From NCBI GenBank assembly GCA_024291935.2, contig CM044321.1, positions 59,762,985-59,826,984 on the forward strand: a stretch of 64,000 nt of DNA. Direction: 5' to 3'. The position numbers were made by a program, and so were the translations under genes. Each line of letters begins with the position of its first letter. The stretch's first letter is position 1. The DNA comes from Okapia johnstoni (Eukaryota; Chordata; Mammalia; Artiodactyla; Giraffidae). Positions 42,616 through 53,307 of this stretch are shown piece by piece. Under the pieces are notes generated by a model. That model made no database searches and was not told the origin of the DNA. It saw only the letters and a list, made by a program, of their open reading frames with translations.

Positions 42616-42740
42616 AAAGGAAATGGCAACCCACTCCAGTATTCTTGCCTGGGAAATCCTGTGGACAGAACAGCCTGGGCGGGCTATAGTTCATGGGGTG
42701 GCAAAAAGTCAGACATGACTGAGCAACTAAGCACACAAAA
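42616..42740 (+). mobile_element. Bov-A unit, 5'-truncated
   Basis: The unit runs from 'aaaggaaatggcaacccact' to 'gactgagcaactaagcacac'. No head. Confidence 0.9.
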
Positions 42741-43560
42741 TTATTCAGGGAAAGGCTAAGGTATTTTTATGCCATGATTTTGATTTATTTAGGTTTCTTC
42801 CATCTATATGAAGAGATTTAGTACACTTTGGGAATTTGATTTGTCATTTTGCACTCTGGTTGTTTGTTACCTCTCAGGAATGCGTGGTTCCTATCTTATT
42901 TGCCATCTGAGGTAGGGAATGCTGAGGTGGTGGACATTTATATTTAGTGCAGTTAATGTGGCATAGATTCCAGATTTATCTCTTGCTATAACTTGATGAG
43001 AAAACGGATTTGGAGTTTAAATAAACTTGGTAATGGATAATGTTAGAAAAATACCAAAGAGTTTTCTCAGCTGCTTCTCTTTCTTTTTTGTGAACAGACT
43101 TTTTATCAAGTCTTTGCATTCCATCTGATTCCTTAGGACTGCTCAGTACATTGTTGTTCTCATGTAAACATTTGATATATTTTGCACATATTGCATATAT
43201 TTTATATATGTGTATGTACATATGTGTGCATTGAATAAATATGTATTTATTTTATTTTTTTTAAAAATCCTGTTCTTTTATAGAATACAGTAGTTGCTTG
43301 CAGGGAGAGGAATGTGGTGGTTATGAAACAGGGCTGAAAAGGAAATTTTATTCCACTGTATATATTATTTTCTACTTTTGAACTCTATATGGTATTTGTG
43401 AATTATCTCTTCTAGTTCACTAATTGATTTACTTTTAAAATTAAACTATTTAAGATTAAAAGAAATTAATTCTTTCCTTATGTAGTGTCAAAAACATCAT
43501 ATTCTTTATGCTGAATTTATTTTTTTAACTGGAATAATAAACTACTTGATAAACACTGTT
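42741..43560. other. Unassigned A/T-rich sequence
   Basis: No gene. T/A-rich with TATATAT-type words at 43,170-43,260. The minus-strand frame 42,976-43,221 is A/T-driven (Lys, Ile, Tyr, Asn) and shows no domain. Confidence 0.45.
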
Positions 43561-43686
43561 TTAAGAAAGTATTCACCTCAAATGACTATCAGATAAATAC
43601 TGTATGATCTCATTTTTATGTGGAATCTAAAAAAAAAAAAAGAATCATACAGAGGACAGACTGGTCATTGCCAAAGGTGGCAGTTG

Positions 43687-43864
43687 AGGATTCCCCTGGT
43701 GGTCCAGCAACTAAGACTGTGCTCCTAATGCAGGGGGCCTGGGTTTGATCCCTGGTCAGGGAACTGGATCCTGCATGCTTCAACAAAGATTGAAGATCCT
43801 GCATATTGCAACTAAGACTCAGTGCAGCCAAATAAATAAATGTGTTTTTTGTTTTTGTTTTTAA
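43687..43864 (+). mobile_element. CHR-family SINE, in L1
   Basis: 'gattcccctggtggtccagc' head, B box 'gggtttgatccctggtcagg', body with 'gaagatcctgcatattgcaa', and a 'ttttgtttttgttttt' tail region. Confidence 0.92.
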
Positions 43865-43977
43865 ATAGGGAGATTGGGAATGGGTAGAATGGATGAAAGG
43901 AATCACAAGGTACAAATTTCCAGGTATGAAATGTCCTAGGGGTGTAATGTACAACACGGTGACTGTAGTTAATAATG

Positions 43978-44185
43978 TGAGTGAGTGAAAGTTGCTCAGC
44001 CGTGTCCAACTTTTTGTGACCCCATTGACTGTAGCCTGCCAGGCTACTCTGTCCATGGAATTCTCCAGGCAAGAATACTGGAGAGGGTTGCCCTACTCCA
44101 GGGGATCTTCCAAACTGAGGGATCGAACCCAGGTCTTCTGCATTGCAGGCAAATTCTTTACTGTCTGAGCCTCCAGGGGAGCCTT
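43978..44185 (-). mobile_element. Bov-tA SINE, antisense, in L1, with TSD
   Basis: 'gtgagtgagtgaaagttgct' to 'gagcctccaggggagcct'. The flanks 'tagttaataat' (about 43,967-43,977) and 'cagttaatgat' (44,186-44,196) form a decayed TSD. Confidence 0.93.
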
Positions 44186-44429
44186 CAGTTAATGATACTG
44201 TATTGCATATTTAAAAGTTGCTAAGAGAGTAGTTTTGCAAAGTTCTGGTCACAAGAAAAAAAAATTTGTAACTATATGTGGTGATGGAAGTTAACTAGAT
44301 GTTAACAGTGGTGATCATTTCACAACAGCAAATCATTATGTTACACCCCTGAAACTACTATAATGTTATATGTCAATTATATCTCAATTAAGGGGAAAAA
44401 GAATAAAGTCCCCATGATCAGACAGCAGA

Positions 44430-44635
44430 CAGCCAGGTAGAAATCTCAGTTCTGCTACATTCCAGCTGAGCATCCTTGGATACATTGAGTAAGTGCTCAG
44501 TGCCTTAGGTTTCAGTTGTCTGCAAACTGAATATATGGTAGTCTCTACTTCACAGGGTAGTTGTAGAGTTTAAATGAGTCTTATGGGTAAACTTGGTACA
44601 CAGTTAAGATGTCTTAATAAATGTTATTACCTTCA
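44430..44635 (+). mobile_element. MIR SINE
   Basis: 'ggtagaaatctcagttctgc', 'ttaggtttcagttgtctgca', 'tagttgtagagtttaaatga' and 'gtcttaataaatgttattac' give the full sense MIR order. Confidence 0.72.
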
Positions 44636-44723
44636 AAACAAAAAAATACATGCAAAATTGTTTTAACCAAAGGTTTCATAAAAAAGATTATGGAGCCTCC
44701 CTCTAATAAATATTAAGCTGCAT

Positions 44724-44928
44724 TCAGTCAGTTCAGTTCAGTCACTTAGTCATGTCCAACTTTTTGTGACCCCCATGGACTGCAGCGTGCCAGGCTTCCC
44801 TGTCCATCACCATCTCCCAGAGCTTGCTCAAACTCATGTCCATCGAGTCAATGATGCCATCCAACCATCTCATCCTCTGTCATCCCCTTCTCCTCCTGCC
44901 TTCAATCTTTGCCAGCATCAGGGTTTTT
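44724..44928 (-). mobile_element. BovB LINE 3' end, antisense
   Basis: (CAGTT)n-type terminus, then 'gactgcagcgtgccaggctt', 'ctgtccatcaccatctccca' and 'cttctcctcctgccttcaat'. It is truncated after about 200 bases at 'agcatcagggttttt'. Confidence 0.92.
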
Positions 44929-45079
44929 CCAATAGAAATATAGAAATTTTAAATTCAGTAGAAGTTATAACAATATATTCTTAAAACAAAATTTAAAGAG
45001 ATTTTGAAGCAAAATCATGTTTCCTCACCTTGTATCAATAGCAGCAAAATACAGACACAGTAGCAGATACTGAAAAGCA

Positions 45080-45938
45080 ATTATTCCTGAATAGTGGAAA
45101 GTGTCGTACTTAGTGGTGGCAACACTCTAGAAACAGTCCCTTTAAAATGAAGAAAAATATGAAGATGATGTGATCACCACATTTAAAAAAACTGAGAATA
45201 CAAGATAATAAATGCAAATATTGTCAAGGAGAAAGCAAAGTTATCATTTGAACATGATATTATCTACTTGAAAAAAAGAGAGAAATCCATCAAATATATT
45301 AGAAACAATATTAGGTGGATAGTTACAAGACTTTAAAATTAGTCAATAGACTAGGAACTGGGACAACTAGGTATCCACATGCAAAACAATGAAACTGGAC
45401 AGTTACCTCACACCATACACAAAAATTAACTGAAACTGGATCATAGATCTAAAAATTAAGAGTTAAACTACAATATAAAACTCTTAGAAGAAAATGTAGA
45501 ACTGAATTTTTATGACTTTGAGTTTAGCAACGGCTTCTTAGAAATGATACAAAAGCACAAATGGCAAAATAAAAATACATGATACATGAGAATTCATCAA
45601 AATTAAAACTTCAAAAAACACTTATGAAGGAGGCTCAAGAAGGCCAGATCCATGTATAGTTTTGGTTGATTCACATTGGACAGGGGAAACTAACACAATA
45701 TTATACTTCAATTAAAAATAAATTTTAAAAAAGGGCCAGCTCCCTTGCAAAAACAAGATATCATCAAGAAAGTGAAAAGAAAAACCCACAGAATGGAAGA
45801 AAATATTTGCAAATTATGCAACTGATTTATTTGATATTCAGAATATATTTTTAAAAACTCTGGCAACTCAACAATAAGATGATAAATAATCCCATTAAAA
45901 ATGGGCAAAGGACTTAGACTTTTCTCTAAAAAATGATA
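45080..45938 (+). mobile_element. L1 LINE, ORF2 3' part, sense, disrupted
   Basis: 'aaacagtccctttaaaatga', 'cacaccatacacaaaaatta', 'aatggaagaaaatatttgca' and 'atgggcaaaggacttagact' are successive L1 ORF2 words. A second L1 3' tail (about 45,625-45,735, 'actaacacaatattatactt') is lodged inside. A Tigger element interrupts at 45,939, and an L1 3'-end word ('acctaaaactgctctaaaag', about 47,182-47,201) reappears beyond it. Confidence 0.75.
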
Positions 45939-46917
45939 TAGTAGTCCCCCTTTACTTGTGATTTTACTTTCCACAATTGCAGTCAACCATGGAAAATTCC
46001 AGTAATAAACAATTCGTAAGTTTTGACTTGCATGTCCTTCTGAGTAACATGATGAAATCTCCCTCTGTCCTGCTCCACCCCATCTGGGATCATCCCTATG
46101 TCCAATGTATCCTGCCCATTAGTCACTTAGACTTAGTAGCCCTCTCGGCTATCAGATTGACTGTAGTTTATCAAAGTGCTTGTGTTCAAGTGACTCTTAT
46201 TTTATCAATACTTCATAATGGCCCCAAAGTGCAAGAATAGTGATGCTGCCAATTAGGAAATGCCAAAGAGGAGCTGTAAAGTGCCTCCTTTAAGTAAAAG
46301 GATGAAAGTTTTTGAATTAATAAGGAAAGAAAAAAATATTTGTATGCTGAGGTTGCTAAGATCTAGGGTAAAAACAAATCTTCTATCCATGAAATTGTGA
46401 AGAAGGAAAAAGAAATTTGTGCTAGTTTTGTTGTTTCACCTCAGATTGCAAAAGTTAAAGTCACCGTGTGTGATAAGTGCTCAGTGGGGCTTCCCTCATA
46501 GCTTAGTTGGTAAAGAATCCGCCTGCAATGCAGGAGACTCCGGTTGGATTCTTGGGTCGGGAAGATCCGCTGGAGAAGGGATAGGCTACCCACTCCAGGA
46601 TTCTTGGGCTTCCCTTGTGGCTCAGCTAGTAAAGAATCTGCCTGCAATGCGGGAGACCTGAATTGGATCCCTTGGTCAGGGAGATTCCCCTGAAGAAGGG
46701 AAAGGCTACCCACTCCAGTATTCTGGGCTGGAGAATTCCATGGACTGCATAGTCCGTGGGGTCACAAAGAGTCGGACATGACTGAGTGATCTTCACTTTC
46801 ACTTTAACATCAGAAAAGGCATTAAATGTGAGAGAAAGGCCACATTCACGAAACTTTCATTACAGTATATTGTTATAATTATTCCATTTTGCTATTAGTA
46901 ATTGTTGTTAATCCCTC
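45939..46917 (+). mobile_element. Tigger (pogo-type) DNA transposon, broken, with nested SINEs
   Basis: The left part (45,939-46,485) begins 'tagtagtccccctttacttg' next to a TA. It runs into a transposase start: ATG at 46,218 reading MAPKCKNSDAAN, then stop TAG at 46,254-46,256. Further decayed transposase text follows ('gctgaggttgctaagatcta', 'gtgaagaaggaaaaagaaat') up to the Bov-tA. The right part (46,804-46,917: 'ggccacattcacgaaacttt', 'cagtatattgttataattat') is the distal end, so most of the transposase including the DDE domain is deleted. It inserted into the L1 at 45.1-47.2 kb. Confidence 0.75.
46486..46803 (+). mobile_element. Bov-tA SINE, partial dimer, in Tigger
   Basis: Two tRNA-like heads in tandem. 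The first (from 'ggggcttccctcatagctta') has a Bov-A stub of about 40 bases ending 'cactccaggattctt'. The second (from 'gggcttcccttgtggctcag') has a full Bov-A unit ending 'cttcactttcactttaac'. Confidence 0.94.
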
Positions 46918-47144
46918 GTGTGCTGTGCTGTGCTAAGTCACTTCAGCTGCATCCGACTATTGGTGACCCCATGGACTGTAGCCCACCAGGCTCTTCTGTC
47001 CATGAGGATTCTCCAGGTGAGGATACTGGAGTGGGTTGCCATGCTCTTCTCCACAGTATCTTCCTGACCCAGGGATCGAACCAGTCTCTTACATCTCCTG
47101 AACTGGCAGGCGGGCTCTTTACCACTAGCTCCACTTGAGAATCC
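46918..47144 (-). mobile_element. Bov-tA SINE, antisense
   Basis: 'gtgctgtgctgtgctaagtc' to 'ctccacttgagaatccc'. The head is diverged. It follows the remaining Tigger end. A possible short TSD is 'aatccct' on both sides. Confidence 0.92.
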
Positions 47145-47205
47145 CTGATCTTTTTATGCCTTTTTTTTAATTTTGCTGTGAACCTAAAACTGCTCTAAAA
47201 GTATA

Positions 47206-47703
47206 GATTGTTCCTAAATAAGATGGTTTGATTTACGATTTTTCGACTTGACAAAAGTGTGAAAGCAATACGTATTCAGTAGAAACCATACTTGGAATTC
47301 TGACTTTCCTCTTTTCCCAGGTTTGTGACCCTCTCCTGTGACACTGCCTTGTGATGACAAGGGTAAATGGCCAATACACACACAACAGTTCTACCCAGAT
47401 GCCCATTCTGGTTTTCTTTTTTTCTCCCTTCCCCACCCATTCTGTTTTTTTACTTTCAGGGCAATATTCAATAAATTACATGCTATATTCTATGTTTTAT
47501 TATTAAATCAGCTTTGTATTAGATGATATCGCCCCACTGTAGGCTAATGTAAGTTTTCTGAGTATGCATAAGTTAGGTTGGGCTAAGCCATGATGTTCAG
47601 CGGGTAGATGCGCGAAATGTACTTTGGACTTGGCAGTGTTTTCAACTTATGATGGGTTTACAGTGATGTAACCCCATTGTTAAGTTGAGGAAGATCTGAA
47701 TAT
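47206..47703 (+). mobile_element. Tigger-related non-autonomous DNA element (probable)
   Basis: 'agattgttcctaaataagat', 'tgtgaaagcaatacgtattc', 'aggctaatgtaagttttctg' and 'gatgggtttacagtgatgta' match remembered text of a mammalian Tigger-type MER element. The ends carry 'tttacgatttttcgactt' and 'acttatgatgggttt', which are partly complementary. No transposase. Confidence 0.5.
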
Positions 47704-47904
47704 ATGGAAGAATACATATGTGACAATAATGGACATTTTGAAAAAGAAGCGACATTAAAGATAATACAGTCTTTAAAAACATACAAAAGAGATAAGGGTC
47801 ATATCAGATATCAAAACTCATTATAAAACAATACAGATTAAATGTATAGTACGGGCATAGGACTCACAGACCAAACAAACAATCAGAATAAGAAGTCGAA
47901 AGCA

Positions 47905-48112
47905 GAGAATTCCCTGGTGGGCAGACTCTGTGCGCCCAACGCAGGGGCCCTTGTTTTAGCCCTTGTGGGGAACCAGACCCCACAAGCCACAATTGAAAGA
48001 TCCCACAAGTTGAAACAAAGATCTCTTGATAGTCTCACAACTAAGACCAAGCACAGCCAAGTAAATTAAAAAATAATAATAATAATTAAAAATAAGTAAA
48101 TAAAATAAAGTT
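47905..48112 (+). mobile_element. CHR-family SINE, diverged, in L1
   Basis: 'agagaattccctggtgggca' head with a damaged B box ('gttttagcccttgtggggaa'), body 'caacgcaggggccc' and 'actaagaccaagcacagcca', and an AAT-rich tail. Confidence 0.85.
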
Positions 48113-48900
48113 ATTCACAAATTTAGCGCACATTAATGACAGCATTTCAGCTGAAAAGAAAAAGGATGGATTATTTTATAAGTTTGGGATACTTGCTGAA
48201 ACAATAGGAAAAAAATAAAGTTAGACTCCTACCTCACAGATACAATCAAAGTTTAGTGGGTTAAATATTTAAATGTAACAGAAGTTTTCAATGAATCCAT
48301 TAATTGCTAGCAGAAAATAGAACTTCTCTTAGATTATTTATATAGTCTTGGATACAGAATGTCTTTATTTCCAGCATTGCAATATAGGCAAAATTATAAA
48401 GAAAAAAATTGGCATATTTAACTACATAAAAAAATCTTTATGCCCAAAAAGTTAAATTTAAAGTTAAGAGAAACCAGAGGAAAACTGGTTAGAGTATATG
48501 TAGTTCTATATGTAGAATACAGACAGATGTATGATAAATAAATAGACAGTGCTCTTAAAACTCAGTAAGATAAATATTTGAAGTCAATATCTTATGTTCA
48601 GAGGCCATAAGCAGATATTTCACAGAGGAAGCAATGTACATGGTCAATAAACATTTTTTAAAAATTCAGACTCACTAGAATTCAAAGAAATGCAACTAAA
48701 ACAAGATCCTACTTTTCATCTATTAGATTAGCAAAGATGAAAAAGAGTTATACACTCAGAGTGACAAGAGTGTGGGAAAGAAGATTCTCTACCACTATTG
48801 GTGGGATTATAAGTTGAAAGAATTTAGTGATGTGTTTTTAAAAGTCTTAAATATGTAACTACTTTTTGATGCAGAAATCCCACTTATAAGAATTTGTCCT

Positions 48901-49858
48901 CAGTTCAGTTCAGTTCAGTCGCTCAGTCGTGTCCTACTCTTTGCGACCCCATGAACCACAGCATGCCAGGCCTCCCTGTCCATCACCAACTCCCGGAGTC
49001 CACCCAAACCCATGTCCACTGAGTTGGTGATGCCATCTAACCATCTCACCCTCTGTCGTCCCCTTCTCCTCCTGCCTTCAATCTTTCCCAGCATCACGGT
49101 CTTTTCAAACGAGTCAGCTCTTTTCATCAGGTGGCCTAAGTATTGGAGTTTCAGCTTCAACATCAGTCCTTCCAATAAACACCCAGGACTGATCTCCTTG
49201 CAGTCCAAGGACTCTCAAGAGTCTTCTCCAACACCACAGTTCAAAAGCATCAATTCTTCGGCGCTCAGCTTTCTTTATAGTCCAGCTCTCACATCCATAC
49301 ATGACCACTGGAAAACCATAGCCTTGACTAGACGGACCTTTGTTGGCAAAGTAATGTCTCTGCTTTTTAATATGCTGTCTAGGTTGGTCATAACTTTCCT
49401 TCCAAGGAGTAAGCGTCTTTTAATTTCATGGCTGCAATCACTATCTGCAGTGATTTTGGAGTCCAGAAAAATAAAGTCTGACACTGTTTCCACTGTTTCC
49501 CCATCTATTTGCCATGAAGTGATGGGACCGGATGCCATGATCTTAGTTTTCTGAATGTAGAGCTTTAAGCCAACTTTTTCACTCTCCTCTTTCATTTTCA
49601 TCAAGAGGCTGCTTAGTTCTTCTTCACTTTCTGCCATAAAGGTGGTGTCATCTGCATATCTGAGGTTATTGATATTTCTCCCAGCAATCTTGATTCCAGC
49701 TTGTGCTTCCTCCAGCCCAGCATTTCTCATGATGTACTCTGCATAGAAGTTAAATAAGCAGGGTGACAATATACAGCCTTGACGTACTCCTTTTCCTATT
49801 TGGAACCAGTCTGCTGTTCCATGTCCAGTTCTAACTGTTGCTTCCTGACCTGCATACG
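48901..49858 (-). mobile_element. BovB LINE, antisense, best-preserved copy
   Basis: About 958 bases from the (CAGTT)n-type 3' terminus at 48,901 to a truncated 5' side at 'ctgacctgcatacggg'. The YADD codons are at 49,647-49,658 (read on the minus strand). It is followed by an A-run at about 49,862-49,872 and lies inside L1, with 'tttgtcc'/'cttgtcc' as a short possible TSD. Confidence 0.94.
48915..49769 (-). pseudogene. BovB ORF2 remnant (RT palm to C-terminus)
   Basis: The minus-strand frame 49,275-49,769 carries RYADDTTFMAESEEELSSLL, MASGPITSWQIDGETVETVS and SHEIKRRLLLGRK, then shifts near 49,305, where the usual [11 protein letters not shown] becomes MVFQWSCMDV. The next pieces are 49,114-49,308 ([20 protein letters not shown]) and 48,915-49,208 ([15 protein letters not shown] and [17 protein letters not shown]). 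So at least two frameshifts occur in about 850 bases. The endonuclease is absent, so it is inactive. It is a useful local reference for the other BovB copies. Confidence 0.92.
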
Positions 49859-50235
49859 GGGCAAAAAAAAAAACTTGTCCCAGGGAAATAACTAGTTATT
49901 TGTACAAAGATTTATTTGCAAGGATGTCTGCTTATACATTGTTTATAAAAGTAATTTAAAAAGGAGAAAATATAAATGCTTCATAGCAGGATATTGATTA
50001 AAGAAGTTATGATATGCCCATATTATAAAATGGCATGTATCTTTTCATTATTTTAATGGTGTATTTATTGACATGAGCAATATTTATTACATATAAATTA
50101 TAACATGGATTGAGTATATTTTACAAAAATTGTAAACACTATTATACGCACTGTTTTGGCAAAGGTCTGGAAGAAAATAAACCAGCAACACTGATTTTGG
50201 TTTATTCTGATGACAGGATTCTGGACACATTCATT

Positions 50236-51431
50236 TATCCCATTTCCATTTTTTCCCTAATCCTGTAATAAAATGATGATTAACAAAGAATGACAAAATT
50301 CAAAAATTGAAAAGGAAATAAATGGAGAAATAACTATTACAAAATAGAAGAGGGTGCTGAAGACAGAGTCCCTTTGTGACTAAATCTCTGAATATAATTT
50401 AGGCTACCTGGGTGCTATGAAAAAAAAAAAAAACAAAGCCTCTGGATTTCACCAAGTGCTGATATGAAAGGGAGAGAAGAATCTGAATATTCTTTGTGAA
50501 ATCCTGCCTGCATGGTGGTTTTTAAAAATCATACTAATAGTCATAAAGGATCTTGAAGGGTGAACGCTAAAAAAATTGTGATAATGGAAATGAATTAGCA
50601 GAAAGAATCTATGAGCTGAGAATTGTTGTGTGTTTGATAAATCAACTCAGCATCAAAGGCCTGGTTTTTTTTTGTTTTTGTTTTTGTGCTTTTTTTTAGA
50701 TGCAGCCACATAACCCCTGCTGGGGAATTCTTAAGAAGAGCTGCCCAACTGGCTATTTCATTTCATGATTTACTCGTTATTTTTTCCAAGAATATTCGGA
50801 CTGAAATAGGACTGCCTATTGTTATATGTCTTTAAGAAACAAAAATAAATTCTAGCAAAATAGGATCAAAACTTGGTTCTCTCTTATTGTAACACATTCA
50901 GAGATCAGTTATAATGAGCAAAGAGACTACTCTCTGTGATAGACTGAAAGCTGTGGGGCCAAACAGATGTAAGGGAGAGTTTTCTTCCTCCCACAAATGT
51001 GTGTACGACATGTGCAAAGTGCATAAAGCAATTCTACTCTGGGCATTTTCCACTACATTTACTTTTTATGCTGTGTCTTAATCTATACAAAATGGAGAGA
51101 AATCTGCACAGTTAGGATATTTTTTTTTTATTTAAATATGCTATTACTGAGGTCTGGTGTCTTAGGTTGAGAACCAGGAAATAGACTCTGAGACAGAGAT
51201 TTATGGGCAGAAAGTCCATTGAGAACAACACCCATAACGGAGCCAGGGAAACAGAAGAGGGGCAGAAGTTTGGGCTCAAGTGACCTCCTGGGGAACTGAG
51301 GAGGCGAGACAGCTCATCCAAGTTGTCTCATGGATAACTTGATGAGCAAGAGGACTGGATCTTTGTACTCTCTTTCCTTCATACCCATTTAAAAAATGGG
51401 TACGAAAAATTGCTCACTGCCTTGGAAAGAG
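50236..51431. other. Unassigned A/T-rich sequence
   Basis: No gene. It has an A-run at about 50,420-50,433, a T/G-rich tract at 50,665-50,698 and a T-run at about 51,120-51,129. The minus-strand frame 51,112-51,321 has no motif. Confidence 0.45.
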
Positions 51432-51488
51432 TTCTAATCTTCTGCATTGCAAGCCAGTTCTTTACCACTGAGGCCACAACGAAGCCCA
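51432..51488 (-). mobile_element. Bov-tA head scrap, antisense
   Basis: 'cttctgcattgcaagccagt' and 'tctttaccactgaggccaca' match the antisense tRNA-like head between the B box and the 5' end. About 57 bases only. Confidence 0.7.
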
Positions 51489-51626
51489 AAAGTGTCCTAG
51501 TCTTGAGGAAAGCTGCTTCCTTCAGGCAAGTCCTTGGGAAGACTCAGTTGTAAGCTAATAGCAGCCAACACTTCCAGCACCTGGGGATCTGAAGGTCTCC
51601 AAACTGAAGGGGGCTCTGGGCTGGGT

Positions 51627-51970
51627 GATATGGACTGAATGTTTGTGTCCCTCCTCCCCCCAAGTAATATGTCAAAACTCTAATCCCAAGGTGGGACATT
51701 TGGGAAGTAGTTAGGGTGAGATAAGGTCATGAGGGTGGCACCCCCCTTCATGGGACTAGTGCCCTTCCATAAGAAGAGGAAGAGACACAGGAGATCTCTC
51801 TCTGTGTGGATGAACAAAGAAAAGCCATGTGAGAGTGTAACCAGGAGGAGAGCTCTCACTAGAATGTGGCGACTTGACCTCAAACTTCAGCCTCCAGAAC
51901 CCTGAAAGATAAATGTTTCTTGTTTAAGCCATAGTGGTCATGTGTTTTGGCAGCCTGGACTTTTTAAGAT
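51627..51970 (+). mobile_element. MLT1-like (ERVL-MaLR) LTR
   Basis: Same type as at 18.1 kb: 'gatatggactgaatgtttgt', 'gataaggtcatgagggtggc', 'gaagaggaagagacacagga' and 'ttggcagcctggact'. No AATAAA survives; 'agataaatgtttcttgttta' is in its place. Confidence 0.6.
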
Positions 51971-52349
51971 GCTATTGCATTGCACCAAACACTATAACTA
52001 GTAACACCCTAACTTACATTAACATTGGAATATTTCCCAAACTGTCCTGCTCAGGTAAACGCATGAGAAGCAAATTAATAGTTGAAGGTAGAATTCTTAA
52101 GAAAGTAGTTCTGCATTTTAACCAAAAAGTATTTATTTGACTTCTAGAGTGATGAAGTAGGAATAATCATTACTCTCTACCTCTTGACCTGTTATCAGTC
52201 TAGGTTCTGTAATAAGTTACTCTGTCAATAAAGAAGTGAACTTAGCATCCTAGAGAAAAAAGTTTGAATTATATTTGTTTCCCTGTGTTTCTGTCACTGC
52301 ACAGTTCTATCCTTTTCCAACTTATTTTGGAGACTAAAAAGGACACTTA
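51971..52349. other. Unassigned unique sequence
   Basis: No repeat or gene recognised. The plus-strand frame 51,934-52,140 starts inside the LTR. Confidence 0.45.
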
Positions 52350-52519
52350 GGGACTTCCCTGGTGGTCCAGTGGTTGAGACTTCACCTTCCAATGAAGTAG
52401 ATGTAGGTTCAATCCCTGGTCAAGGAAAATAGATCCCACAGGCCTGGCAGCCAAAAATCCAAAGTATAAAACAGAAGGAATATTGTAACAAATTCAATAA
52501 AGACTTAAAAAAAAAAATC
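52350..52519 (+). mobile_element. CHR-family SINE
   Basis: 'gggacttccctggtggtcca' head, B box 'aggttcaatccctggtcaag', then a 'ggcagccaaaaatccaaagt' body and an A-run at about 52,507-52,517. The word 'aatccaaagta' occurs inside and again just after the tail, perhaps a TSD of a second event. Confidence 0.9.
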
Positions 52520-52600
52520 CAAAGTACGGGTGAAGGCCATTTAGAATAGGCTGCTTGCATTTCATAGTAAACAGTGTAAAGGTTTGCTTTTTTTAATGTG

Positions 52601-52742
52601 TTAAAAAAATTTTGATTTTTAAATTTTGGCTGTGTCATGCAACTTGCGGGAGCTTAGTTCCCCTATCAGGGATTGAATCTGAATCCAGGCCCCAGCAGTG
52701 AAAGCCCGCAGTCCTAACCACTGAACCACCAGGGAATTCCCA
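52601..52742 (-). mobile_element. CHR-family SINE, antisense
   Basis: T/A-rich tail, 'ggctgtgtcatgcaacttgc', inverted B box 'cagggattgaatctgaatcc' and 'gaaccaccagggaattccc'. Confidence 0.93.
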
Positions 52743-52837
52743 ACAGTGGAAATGCTTTGATTTGAGTCTTATCTTGAAAAGTACAATAAAAATTTTGAAA
52801 CTGTGTTTATTTTTATTTACCAAAATATAGGCTATAA

Positions 52838-53307
52838 AGGTCCGTCTAGTCAAAGCTTGGTTTTTCCAGTAGTCATGTATGGATGTGAGAGTTGGACTAT
52901 AAAGAAAGCTGAGCACCAAAGAATTGATGCTTTTGAATTGTGGTGTTGGAGAAGACTCTTGAGTCTCTCTTGGACTGCAAGGAGATCAAACCAGTCCTGA
53001 ATATTCATTGGAAGGACTGATGCTGAAGCTGAAACTCCAATCCTTTGGCCACCTGATGCGAAGAACTGACTCATTTGAGAAGCCCTGATGCTGGGAAAGA
53101 TTGAAAGTGGGAGGAGAAGGGGACGACAGGATGAGATGATTGGATGGCATCACTGACTCAATGGACGTGAGTTTGAGTAAACTCCGGGAGCTGGTGATGG
53201 ACAGGGAGGGAGGTGATGGACAGGACAGGGAGGTCTGGCGTCTACAGTCCACGGGGTCGCAAAGAGTCGGACACGACTAAGTGACTGAACTGAATTGAAC
53301 TGAACTG
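52838..53307 (+). mobile_element. BovB LINE 3' end, sense, with perfect TSD
   Basis: About 470 bases from the 'ggtccgtctagtcaaagctt' region to the (ACTGA)n-type terminus ('ctgaactgaattgaactgaa'). Perfect TSD 'aggctataa' at 52,829-52,837 and 53,308-53,316. It has a local duplication of 'ggtgatggacagg' at about 53,192-53,228. The frame 52,803-53,000 includes MYGCESWTIKKAEHQRIDAF and is not a gene. Confidence 0.96.

Larger units (their letters stand above)
43562..44405 (+). mobile_element. L1 3' UTR, sense, with two nested SINEs
   Basis: Pieces 43,562-43,686, 43,865-43,977 and 44,186-44,405 join into one old L1 3' end. Words: 'actgtatgatctcattttta', 'gattgggaatgggtagaatg', 'gttaacagtggtgatcattt' and 'tgtcaattatatctcaatta'. 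Confidence 0.82.
47704..50235 (+). mobile_element. L1 LINE, ORF2 3' half and 3' UTR, sense, with nested CHR and BovB
   Basis: Three pieces (47,704-47,904, 48,113-48,900 and 49,859-50,235) read as one diverged L1. The second has 'aagatgaaaaagagttatac' and 'ctaccactattggtgggatt'. The third resumes with 'cagggaaataactagttatt' and 'ggatgtctgcttatacattg'. The interruption by BovB falls exactly inside the phrase 'gaatttgtcct / cttgtcccagggaaataac'. No open frame remains. Confidence 0.82.
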
